NCBI GenBank assembly: GCA_019055375.1
Contig: JAHQIW010004635.1
Location: forward strand, 1-64,000
Direction of reading: 5' to 3'
DNA length: 64,000 nucleotides
From: Parelaphostrongylus tenuis
Taxonomy: Eukaryota; Nematoda; Chromadorea; Rhabditida; Metastrongylidae
This document shows positions 10,369 to 20,769 of the stretch, piece by piece. Under the pieces are notes generated by a model. It did not search any database and was not told where the DNA came from. It saw only the letters and a list, made by a program, of their open reading frames with translations. The translations under genes were made by a program, and so were the position numbers. Each line of letters opens with the position of its first letter. The first letter of the stretch is position 1.

Positions 10369-11838
10369 ATGGCATATTGCGTTGGATATGAGATGGAAAT
10401 GTGTGATCTTTTTTCCTTGAATACTACGAGAATTGTATTTGGTAATTTAGAAGGAGAAAGCAAGGAAAGTGTCGGAACTGCCGAGGAACTGTTGAAAGGA
10501 GGAGCTGAACCTCATACGGTGATTGCAACAAGCATGGAATCTGCTCAAGCGATGTTGGAGGAAGAAGCCGAACCTCCAACGGCAACCGCGGAAAGCGTAG
10601 AAACTGAACAAAAGGTGTTGAAAAAAGAAGATGAATTTTCGATAGCGATTGCAGGAATCTTCGAAATTGATCAAGAGATGCCGGAAGAAAAAGTTGAACT
10701 TCTAACGGCATTTGCAAAAAGCGTCGATACTGCTCAAGCGTTGTTGGAAGAAGTTGAACGCTTCACAGCATCTACAAAAAGTGCCGAGACTGCTCAAAAG
10801 ATAATGGAAGATGGCATTAAACCTTTAACGGAAACTGTAAAAAGCATCGAAACTGCTAAAGAGATGGTGGGAGAAGAACCTGAAACTCTCACAGCATGTA
10901 CGTCGATTTTAATCGCTAACTATGAATATCTCGTTTTCAATGCGTGATAAAAGCATAATTCTCGTATTGTAGTGTCGAGCACTAGAATGGAAACGGCAGT
11001 TTCAGACTACATCTATTCGGAATATTCCCTCCCACCTAGCGAGACCAACGTGGAAATCGAGTGTACGTTTTTAATTCTTCGTTTAGCGTTTCCTTCGATT
11101 TCAAGCCCTCCATTTCAGGCGATGTAATCGCTAAAGCTTCTCCTCTTAGTACTGCAGTTTCTGGCAGTGTTTCGTGGTACAGCATGCCTCGTTCCGAGAC
11201 TGAAGTCGAACGTATGTATGATGTCCGCATTGGTTTCTACAAAGTTACTGATCAAATTTGTTCTAGCACCGCCAATACTTTATGTGGGCGGTATTAGAGT
11301 TGTTGACTCCATCGAATGTCTGCATCGAGTGCACTCTGCCATATTGCGCCCAGCTGAGAATTTCGACAACCTGAACGCTGGATTGATCTGGACAGGTTTT
11401 AACTTCAGATGGTCATTTTGAGTTGGTGCATTGCGCCAGTAAACGACCATTCATGACTCTCATCTAGGTGTTAATAAAATTGCCCCGAAGTTATGTCGTT
11501 TGTTGTCGTCTGAACGATTGCTCTGTTTATTTGACTAGTGTTAAACATATTGATCATAAAGAGCAGCTTTGACTGAGCCAAAAAAAAGGCCTGTTTTATA
11601 AATTTTGTTTTTTCTCTGACGTTTTCTACATTATTTAGGAAGTTTGACTAGTGAAAAAGAAACAGATGAAGGCAATTACGAATACTCCTATTACTCGAAT
11701 GGACCATCGGAAACGAATGTAACTATGGATGATATGGATAGATCTAATGATATTAACAGTCAGTTGGTTTCTATTGATCAAAAAGTCATATTTTTCGCAC
11801 TCGAAAAACAAAGTAGCAAGTCACAGCTTAGGAGATAA
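10369..11838 (+). CDS. Uncharacterised repeat protein gene (five exons, seven ~21-residue repeats)
   Basis: Model: exons 10,369-10,897, 10,973-11,062, 11,119-11,211, 11,267-11,395 and 11,639-11,838, about 346 residues if the ATG at 10,369 is the start. An alternative first-exon acceptor follows TAATTTAG at 10,450. All introns join in phase 1, with donors GTACGT, GTACGT, GTATGT and a weaker GTTTTA, and acceptors including CATTTCAG; three introns are 55-75 bp. Residues ~33-176 form seven degenerate acidic repeats of ~21 residues (core ETAQ-x-LEEEAEP-TA-A-S), seen as a 63-bp period in DNA. Exons 2 and 3 (90 and 93 bp) end in similar peptides (YSLPPSETNVE, YSMPRSETEVE), and exon 5 holds YSNGPSETNV, so exons were duplicated. 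I recognise no known family or signal peptide. The last junction (exon 4 to 5) is the least certain; without it, exon 4 reads to a stop at 11,421. Confidence 0.6.
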
Positions 11839-14800
11839 TGAATCGAGATTCACGTAGTGCGCTAAGATGACCATATCGACGTCGTGCTTGCCGACGATCG
11901 TAATAGCCAAAAGCTAGAAAATCCAAATAAGATGAGCTTAGTTTTGAGAATGCACCCTGTTGAGTTGATTACGTCAAATGTTTGCTGAGAGATTTTCAGA
12001 TAGGAGTGGCCATTGCTAGAGTCAGGGAATACTCTCAAAGACTATGGACGAGTGGTTCTAGAAGTAAAGTGGCGGAAATTTATTTTCAGTCGCATAGAGC
12101 GATGATGTTTGTGTAGGAACAAGTAGAAGTACTCGGGGTTCAAGAGCACTTGAAACCATTGTAAAAAAAAATCATGAACGCTGTGGAGCACTGAATTGGT
12201 GCTACAGTCACAAATCTATAAACGATCAAAGTTCAGTTCAAAACAGCTTGTTACGAATGTTATAATGTTTATTGTTTAGGATACTGAGGAAGGATTTTTC
12301 AAGAACATTCAGTTGTTTCGTGGATTTCTCGTAGAGTTTCCGAGTAAGCACTTTACGAAATAATATTTGGTTTCCCCTCTGCTTTTCTGTGTAATCGTAT
12401 TAACGAAATTCTACTTTCAGTAGATATATCTAGCATAGAAATAATATTTACACTGCACTAAACTTCTCTTAAATTGTTTAGGTTCCTTTCAGACGACACG
12501 GGATGGAAATCGATCCCTTTCGCTCGACAAGAAATTTTGACAGGAGTGTTAGCAATTTTTTGAAAACTTACATCTCTGGCTAGATACATATATGGCCGAT
12601 TTAGATAAGATTCTTTTATAACAGTGTAAAATTCAAAATAAAGTTACGTTCCACATCGGCACCGCAATCCAACTATTATTTCGCTGGAAGCACGAAAAGC
12701 TCATGAACGTGTGGAGGGTCCTTTGGAATCAGAGTCAAACGTCTGATCTGAAGCTTTCTTCCAAAGCGAAGAAACAATTAATAGCCAAGTAAGAAATATC
12801 GCCCTTTACTTGAGCGCCATCTATCATCAGTTGTCGCTCCGACCCCCCTTCTCTATCGCCCAGTCCGCAGCTCGTGAAATGGCCAAAGTACACTTGCTCG
12901 CTTATGTGAATCAATCTTATTTTCCCTTATGTGAATCAATCTTATTTTCCCTGCTAAACTGCACAGAAGCTGTCTTTCCAGGAATTAAGCACAGCGTTGG
13001 AATCTCTAAATGTTGCTCTATTGAGTGATTACCAATAATCCAAAGAAAGACGTCTGTCTTGCCCAAAAACACCTGTGAAACACAAATGTTTTTCTCTCAT
13101 TGAAGCGTTTCAGAAAGAGTTTCCTACCAAACTGGGCGTGTACGGCGCTAGCTAGAGATTCAAACTTTCGAATGGCGGCAAACATTCTTGGGAAATTTCC
13201 AAGAATCGGTTTCTGGTTACGTGCCGTCTAACGGAAAAGTACTCCTGCTAGTACAGCTGGCGTGCATGTCTCCAAAAATGGCACTTAGAGCTTTTTTTTG
13301 GATTCGGATAATTAACGTTCACTGTGTCAAAAGTTGCATAATCAAAAGCTCTCAGTATATTTACGAGTTAATGCTAAAAAGTGAGCGAAGAAAAGATACC
13401 AGAGTCAGCGTTGATCACTGTCAAGAAATCTTATGTACTCGACATTATTAGGACTAGTTAGCAGTCTCGGTAGAGAGATTGCTACAGGTGTTATTTTTAT
13501 GTAGCGAATAGTGGCCTGTATGTCACCTTTATGTTTCATTTTCTCTCCGTGGCTTATTTCTACACTTCTTATGGTCGGTCCGTCAATTATTCAAATCTAG
13601 CGTGTCAGCCGACATTTCTAGGAGGGTATCATATTTATTCTCACCTATTTTCTCATTTTTGGCGAGAGACCACTACTGTTGAAGAGACTGTGGCCGATGA
13701 AAGAGCACAGAAATCCTTTCACTTTCATGATCTGATATCATATGCAATGAGCAGCATCACGTTCGACAAGTAACTCGTTGTGTTATAAATTTTATTCGTG
13801 ATGACCTTGACGTACTGTCTGGAATGAGTGGAAATTAAAATCACGAAGTAATCACTGTAATGTTTCGTACACAACATATGCATCTCCACTGAATTTTGAC
13901 ACCAGTACGATTGCACAGCGAGGCAGTATTTTTCCTTACACCAAAGAGTTGTGTATACAGCAAATATATTGAAGAGTCCATAGAAGAATATGGAGCATAC
14001 ACACGATAACAGAAGCGCAGAAGCTCTTCCAGAACTCTAAATCTAATTTCAAATTAGAAGTGGTAAAGACTAATTTAAAGAAGGGCATTAACAAAGGAAA
14101 GAGACTGGACCACGAAGAAACTCGAGGAGTGACGGCTGTGACATGTGAGGATGTCACCAACAACAAAACCAAAATTAAAAAGTTATTCCAAAAGTGCTGA
14201 AGGTTGAACGATGATTGTGTTATACGCACTACACCTGATGTGAATTGATTCCAAACCATATTATGAGAAAATAGTGATCATTTTTGAGCTCATGCTGTCA
14301 TTTTCAAAACATTGATATAGAATATCTTGGAATTTTATTTACCTCCTTTCGGCCTTTCTCTCATTATCCTCATTGGCGCCTTTCGTTCTAATCTTTACTT
14401 GTCAAATTACCGGATCTGTTATCCTCACTGACACGTCGAAACGCTGATCAGATGTGAATTCTTCTAGAATTCTAAGACAGCTGTGCTAGCGTTCGTGAAT
14501 CTCCAGCAGATCTCCTTACTGAACTCTCACTCTTTCGTCGATGAGAATTTTGCTAACCAATGGGTCATGTGTGAAAAACCAAGCTGTGAGTCGTTGACGA
14601 ATTGGAAGTGCGTTGCAAGGCAAGTTAGGGAGCTGACGATGTGCCATTCCGCGGTTGCTTATTATCTTGCTCGTTTTTCCAGACAGATATCAAATACTGG
14701 CTTTGGAATTCCCAGCCTTTTAGCGCTAAGGTAATTTTATCTAATAAGCTTCTACAATTCTCCATCAATGCTGTAGATTGCGTTGTCTTTCTAAAAGTCG

Positions 14801-15085
14801 TGAATAATCCAGATAAATTCCACTTCATGATGATTTTTTATTTTGTTTTGTTAATTTACAACTTCCTTTCCTTTTCGTGTAAATATGATTCTTTCGTGGA
14901 GCAAACCATGATAATATAATGTATAATGTTTCGGACCAATAGCGGCTTCTGTCAGGCAGAACCATTCACTATGAAGTAGTTTTTGGTTCTCGTACTTTCT
15001 CTTGGAACAATTTCACCGTCGACGTTGAGAGTTAGGTTTTTGGAGCTGTGTATTACCCTGGATATTTTTGATCGGTATGATAAAC
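11839..15085. other. No gene recognised; one short tandem duplication
   Basis: Scattered short open frames lack recognisable domains. At 12,902-12,951 a 25-bp unit (TTATGTGAATCAATC...) is repeated twice in tandem. Possible intron-like signals around 12,420-12,490 could not be linked into a gene. Confidence 0.4.
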
Positions 15086-15088
15086 TCA

Positions 15089-15400
15089 GAGCGCACGTGA
15101 CGCAGTGGTTAGAGGTGCTCTGCGTCGCTCACGAGGTCAATGATTCGATCTCGCGCTCAGTTCACCAAGCCATCCATCCCTCCGGGTCGGTAAATTGGTA
15201 CAAGACTGGTCTCAGACTTGTTTGGGAGGATAAGCAGCACTGATTTGGTTCAGCGGTAGGCCATCGCGAGCCATTGTGAAGGCCAGATATGCACTCAATC
15301 ACTTCGAAACGAAGTTAGGAATTGAACACGAATGCATGGAGCATCCCTCAGGGATTGATCAACGCCGAGAGCTTCATCCTTTATACTTTATGATAACCCA
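15089..15400 (+). repeat. tRNA-derived SINE (family 1), near full length
   Basis: The head has an A box (TGACGCAGTGGTTAGAGG) and a B-box-like GATTCGATCTC. The body includes CAAGCCATCCATCCCTCC, GGTACAAGACTGGTC, CGCGAGCC and AAGGCCAGATATGCACTC. The 3' part has GATTGATCAACGCCGAGAGC and ends in an AT-rich TTTATACTTTATG tail. This is the best full-length reference copy in the window. Confidence 0.85.
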
Positions 15401-18400
15401 GCCTCTCACTGTACTCACCACATTCTATCCTTGCAAATGATATTGTTGACAAGGCGTTCTTCTGAGCTAAATCTCACCTTTGAATTGGAGAAGAGTGATC
15501 TCGAAGAAGATATAGTCTTTTTTATGCAACTTTTTCAAATCCATGTGAAATCCATCAATTTCTCTTTATCGTAATTCCACGCCGTTTTACAAGCTATGAA
15601 GATCGCCAGATTCGGCACACATTTTTTTTACCAAACATTCAATTAATGCTGAAAGTTGTCCGAATGATCAATGTTGATGATCGCATCTGTGTTTAGGAAG
15701 ACACCACCTTCCCGGTGCTCCAAGGGGAAATTCTCCTATATCATGAAGGCGGTCAGGTAAAGGGAGTCATGTCGTCTCAGCTAACTCGATGTTGTCGTAA
15801 CTAATTTCCTTGGCCAGCAATATCACTTTAAGTGGAATTCAGATGGAAGCAAGCGCTAGTGGTCAAACTGACTCTTCTAGATTTACATGCTCAGAATAAT
15901 TTTAAGACTTTGGTAGACTTTGCACTCGATCTTCTCGGCTCTACCGTGTCGTATGCTAGTTCAGCTTTATGGGATTAGAGTCCATTTATTTCACTCTTTG
16001 ATTTTTCATACATACTCATGTCCTAACTGGTTCTAATCACGAAGCTCGTATTCATGTGGATACTTTATCAGTTTCTACCCAAGCACAAGTTGAGCCTGCT
16101 TCATGAAGAGCACTCTTTCCTAGAACAGTATTTGTAGACAAGCGGAACACCTGCGCTTGCATGGATAAGCTTATAAACGTAAACTCAAAAGTCTGGCAGA
16201 TATGTGCAGCGGGAACACCTTAATGCCCTAATTGTCATTGTAAGGCTTAATGAGATTTTTTAGTGAGATCTGACATGAAATTTTTCGGCAAGGGAGATCT
16301 GTAGATTGTAGAGAAAAAGCCGTGAGGAGACAGTACTTTTGATTTCTTACAAATACTTTAGCCAATATAGAAGCGAGAGTCTGCAATCACTAATATCTCG
16401 ATGTACAGTGATTGCCCAGAGAAACATATGTCAGTGGTACCTTTATCTGAATTGGAATATTGCTTCAAAAACTATTTGGCGTCAAAATTGGTGAGAAACA
16501 GAACATGAACAAGATGCTGTCAGGTTCACGACATATTTACTTTTCTTTACTTCATTGATCTGTCTTCACAGTGTTTTTTTCACTGTGCAGACTCCAGTAC
16601 TTCTAGCATTCAGTTTGCTTATTCGTCTTCTTCTTGAACTCCGTAGAATACTAGTTGAGCGAGTCTCCTTGCAATCTTAAGTATAGCGTGGCTACAACGT
16701 TGTTGTTGACTTGCGGAGAAAGTTAGGGGGTAGAGTTCGACTCCAAGCGCACCGCGACGAGCATCACAACCACACGGCATGTCGCCACCTACGACATATA
16801 ATCACTCACAAATTGCAGAGTCATCAGTGCAAGCAATCCTCGAACGCCTATACAATACAGAGCGATACGCATACTGAGCATCTATGCCTTAGCGAGTAAG
16901 CAACTTATGGATCTATATAGGGATTTGAAAAGTTCAAACAAAGCGGTAAGCTTGAAAATGACACAGCAAGTGGTATGGGTTACCACTGTGTTCAAGTCTA
17001 AAGTGGACGCTCTGGTGCCCGGTCTCTAGCCACTGCTCCACCACGATATTGTAGACATATCGACAATTATTTTCGGCATCTTTTCGGCACAAAAACAGAT
17101 GGAGAAAGTCCTGGGTTCTTGGAAAAGATGCCGAAGTACGCAATAATTATTTGAAAGAAGCTGACTTCCGTTTTCAAACACACATATCAATCTATTCAAA
17201 AGCGCCTACATTACCAAACGGTACCGAAATCCAACTAACTAAAGCGTGCTGCTTCATTCTTTCCTCTCATCTTTCACATAAAAGAGAGCACTTATGTTAA
17301 GATATCTCAAATGCTTGCCAACACATGCAGAGAAAAAGTACATGAACGATCTTTGAATTTGGAGAGGTAAATACCTATCAATGGTCATGATACAATAGCT
17401 TCCCTGACATTTTTTAGACAAAAAAGTCTCAAAACGACAAGTCTAGCACAAAAGAGGCCGTTCAGCTTAGTTTTCAATCTCAACAAAATAAACACAGCTG
17501 TAAAATGCTGCATTATAATGTTAACTGTGAAGATGCTGATAGCAATTAGTGAAATACCACTGAATATGTCAAAAGGTCATCTAGTTTATGACCGCTTACA
17601 CGACCGTGTACAAAATTTCACAGTTTACCCTTGTAGTAGAGAAGACAACTGTTCGCGTACGGTGCAGCAGATTCCAGCGTGATATGTGAGGACAGATACA
17701 TTGGCTAAATGGGGTAGACCAGTTTGAGTCTGTATAAAAAAGCACTCACGACACTTCGCTGAAGAAGCATAGGACACAAAAGCACAACGAAAACAGATTC
17801 TCAGTTAGAAGCCACTATCTCTACACAGGAATATAAAGCACAGTCCATGAAAATCTTGATGGATTTGGGTAGGTTTTGATAGTCCAAAAATTAGCAAGAG
17901 TGGGAATTCATCGTGATTACTCTTGATATCGCACTACACCTCAAGCTTATTTTTTTCTGAAGTGCACCAAGACGTTTCTTACTCATCCAAGATTCCGTAA
18001 CACTGTTCTACACCATTAATTGGAAGACTTGTGATGAGCAAAGTGGTGAATGCTCAGCGAACTGCGTTACTCACTTTTTAGTTTGATGGTTTTCTTAGTT
18101 TGAAGACATTTTCAAACTAAGAAAAGCTTTAATATTTTTAGTGAGATTGAAAAGGAGAACTAATTATCTGCGAATCGCTTAGCGTGACTGATAAATCCTC
18201 ATAGCGGAGGTCACTTAACCAGTGTAGTTAAGATGTCTAATTCTTGAGTCACCTAAACACTAAAGCTTCTATAGTTCACTACAGTGTAGTATAATCACAA
18301 CAACTCTATCAGTTGATCCGGTAATTTGCCCACCAATTCCCTTTTTCTGCTCGTTCATGAATTGCCAACTAATTACCAACCTGAGTGGCTACCAATCGTA

Positions 18401-20200
18401 TGAGAAATCAAGCAAGCTATTATACATGATAGCGCCTTGACCGTGATTGTTTTCATGTGGTATGTCCTAATTCACACTCCATTTCCACATTGAGCCAGCC
18501 TCGGCCGCTATTGCACAGCTCTTCTGCCGGAGAAACGTCCAATTTTTCTGGCTATTTTCTGAGATGTATGAAAATTGGATGAGGCAAGTAGGCTGGTAAA
18601 ATCGCAATTCTCTTTCGAAAGTAAACAATTTTCGGAATTCTCTCTCATCTAATAACTAGTGAATTGCACTTTGTGGTGGCATGAGACTCAGCATTAATTT
18701 TTCTTTCTGCAGGTTTATGAATGTCTGGGTAAGATGCACTTTTCTCTTTTTATTGAAAGAGGATTTTTTCTTCCTGACTGCCTTCGCTACATAAACTAGC
18801 GTCACCGTGACACATCCGGCCGGCTGTTACTTCTTTTTATACCTGAATTGTCAGTCTCCCCAGAGAATCGTGTAATTCACAAGAAAACTACCCATCGGCT
18901 GAGAATCTCGGCCACACTGTCGCGCTGAGCCAGTGATGCAGTTCGCTTAGAACGTTTTTTTTTCTGGCGCTCCTAAGGTGTGGTCGCCAACTATACAAAG
19001 TTTATCGCTATGTATCTAGACTTCTACCCCAATGGCTACTTTTTCGGCAGAGATTTATTCTTCACTTATCTTACAATGGAGTTGACACTCAGTTGACAAG
19101 TGATTGCTAATGAATATTTTATGGAGCCTCGATTATGATCGACGTTTCGCTATGAGATTATCTGATCGTCTATTTATCTTTGATGAAACAGCTTATTTAC
19201 TGATAAGAAGTTGTTTAAGAATGAGAATCAACTATAGCATACATCTTAGCCCTTACGATTTGTTCCTCCAGGCCAGAGAAATTCTCAACTCTAAAAATAA
19301 TTTTTTTTAGTCTGATAGAATCATTTAAACATTTCCAAAGATTTGATATGACATCGTGGTGATATATGAACGTTTCGGCTGTCTCGCACGTCTCATCAGT
19401 ACCGCATGCCCTAGGGCTCACTTCCGCTACTATTAGCAATCGGAGCCGAAAAGGTATCACTCTACGTCAAGTGAAATAATCACTTGTTGCGTTGTAGGAA
19501 GATTGCTTGTTGGTTGCATGGCTTACATATATACCATCAAGATGCCATACCAGATCTCTTGAATAGCCTACAATATCTATCAGACTATATGAAATTTTCT
19601 AGCGAGGGCTGAAAATATTCGATTAACAGATAGTAACTTCTTTGATGACTCGGATATTCCATTCTTTCTTCATTGATGACTCAGATATTCCATAATCCTT
19701 ATCAACTTTTCGTATTTATACTAATGAACGCCGTAAGTCAGCTGTGAAAGGAAAAGACAAATGCCATAGTGTAAAGTAACATAATAATGTAGGTGATGAT
19801 TTAGCTAAATTTCGTAAAAACATTTATTGCTGTGGTAATGATGTCGCTCATTACGAGCAGACTAGTGGTTTGACTCTATACTGGCCTACTACTCATCTTG
19901 TGCCACCAGACTTTCACCACTTCGTAAGCTTTTTTAACACTCCATACAGAAACAACTCGATCAGGACATTAATAAAAAGGCGAATGTCTAGAATAGCAGC
20001 AGTCAAACTCAAAGAAGAGCACTTTTTCATGGAAGAATTTTGAGCAACACTTTTCTTACTAATTTATCCTGACTGAAAGTTCAAGAGATATTAACATGAG
20101 CAAAGGAAGACAAGCATTTCGATCCTGTCTAGGTCCTTTCAGTCAAACGTAGTCAATCAACGAAGTGTGTCTTTTTGTGATTCTCAAACACTCCTGCTAC
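15401..20200. other. No feature recognised
   Basis: Mostly AT-rich intergenic or intronic DNA. A possible 16-nt microexon-like segment lies at ~18,715-18,730 (TTTCTGCAG acceptor, GTAAGA donor) with no partner exons found. A minus-strand CTGATGA...GAAACGTT word pair at ~19,366-19,397 is noted in the findings. Confidence 0.4.
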
Positions 20201-20204
20201 TTTG

Positions 20205-20440
20205 GTAGCATGAACCTTTCATAAGGTCTGCTATGGCAGTCATAAAAGGCTAGACTCGTTTTTTGTCTTACTAATCTCATCACTAGCACGGTGCTTTTTC
20301 GTTCAATCAATTCTTCGAGCAGATGCTACTGATTAGGCCGAAAGGCCGAAACACTCGTCTACCGCTTCATAAGTGCCATAACACGCTTCAAGAAGGGCTT
20401 AAAATTACATCAGATTAAACTGTTTCATGATCTAGGTCTC
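20205..20440 (+). mobile_element. Inverted-repeat element with degenerate hammerhead core (family B, copy 1)
   Basis: The left arm (AAGGTCTGCTATGGCAGTCAT) is an imperfect inverted copy of the right arm (AAGTGCCATAACACGCTTC). Both match the arms of the copies at 41,822-41,949 and 60,820-61,998. On the plus strand at 20,329-20,359 lies CTGATTA, then a perfect GGCC-GAAA-GGCC stem II, then GAAAC. This is a hammerhead core in which catalytic G8 is replaced by T and stem I is weak, so self-cleavage is not expected. Confidence 0.6.
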
Positions 20441-20472
20441 CAAGTAGTCGATTTAATGGTATTCTTACTAAT

Positions 20473-20764
20473 ATTATTATTTGATTATTGATTAATATTA
20501 CTTAAACGAAAGATATGATATACTGCAGATACCAGCTAAGACAATCGAGTGTACAACACTGTGTTTGGTGAAAATTTCACCTGACATACAGTGTGAAATG
20601 TTTGTCGTCGTCTACTCTTAGTAAAGGGGACTGAGCGCCCCGAGAAGATTGGCTGAAGACGAAGGGTAACTGCCCTACTGACGAGATCGTCAAGGTCGAA
20701 ACACATGTATCGGGCTCCTTAAGTCAACCCATTTAACAGACCACATGACATGTTCGCTCAAATT
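20473..20764 (+). mobile_element. Hammerhead-bearing inverted-repeat element (family A, copy 2)
   Basis: It matches the element at 8,325-8,608 from the internal hairpin onward: the right end (GACCACATGACATGTT-GCTCAAAT), the hairpin with inner stem GGTGAAA/TTTCACC, the CGTCGTC region, GGGG/CCCC hairpin, and ribozyme. The left terminal repeat is largely eroded (only ATTATTATTTGA is clear). It lies within about 30 bp of the family B element at 20,205-20,440. Confidence 0.7.
20672..20715 (+). ncRNA. Type I hammerhead ribozyme (diverged copy)
   Basis: The core CTGACGA is at 20,678-20,684. Stem II is GAT/GTC (one G-U) with a 7-nt loop, GAAA is at 20,698-20,701, and stem III is a short ACA/TGT. U16.1-A17 is at 20,708-20,709, and the cleavage nucleotide A is allowed (H). 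Stem I is GCCCTA with TCGGGC, one mismatch. The core residues are intact although surrounding sequence has diverged from the copy at 8,508-8,550. Confidence 0.7.
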
Positions 20765-20769
20765 ACCGC

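Noticed and set aside
10424..10717. Minus-strand open frames opposite the 63-bp repeats
   Set aside because: They are shadows of the repetitive plus-strand exon. Only the plus strand has consistent splice sites and phase.
18715..18730. 16-nt microexon between TTTCTGCAG and GTAAGA
   Set aside because: No neighbouring exons of compatible phase were found; short AG...GT spans occur by chance.
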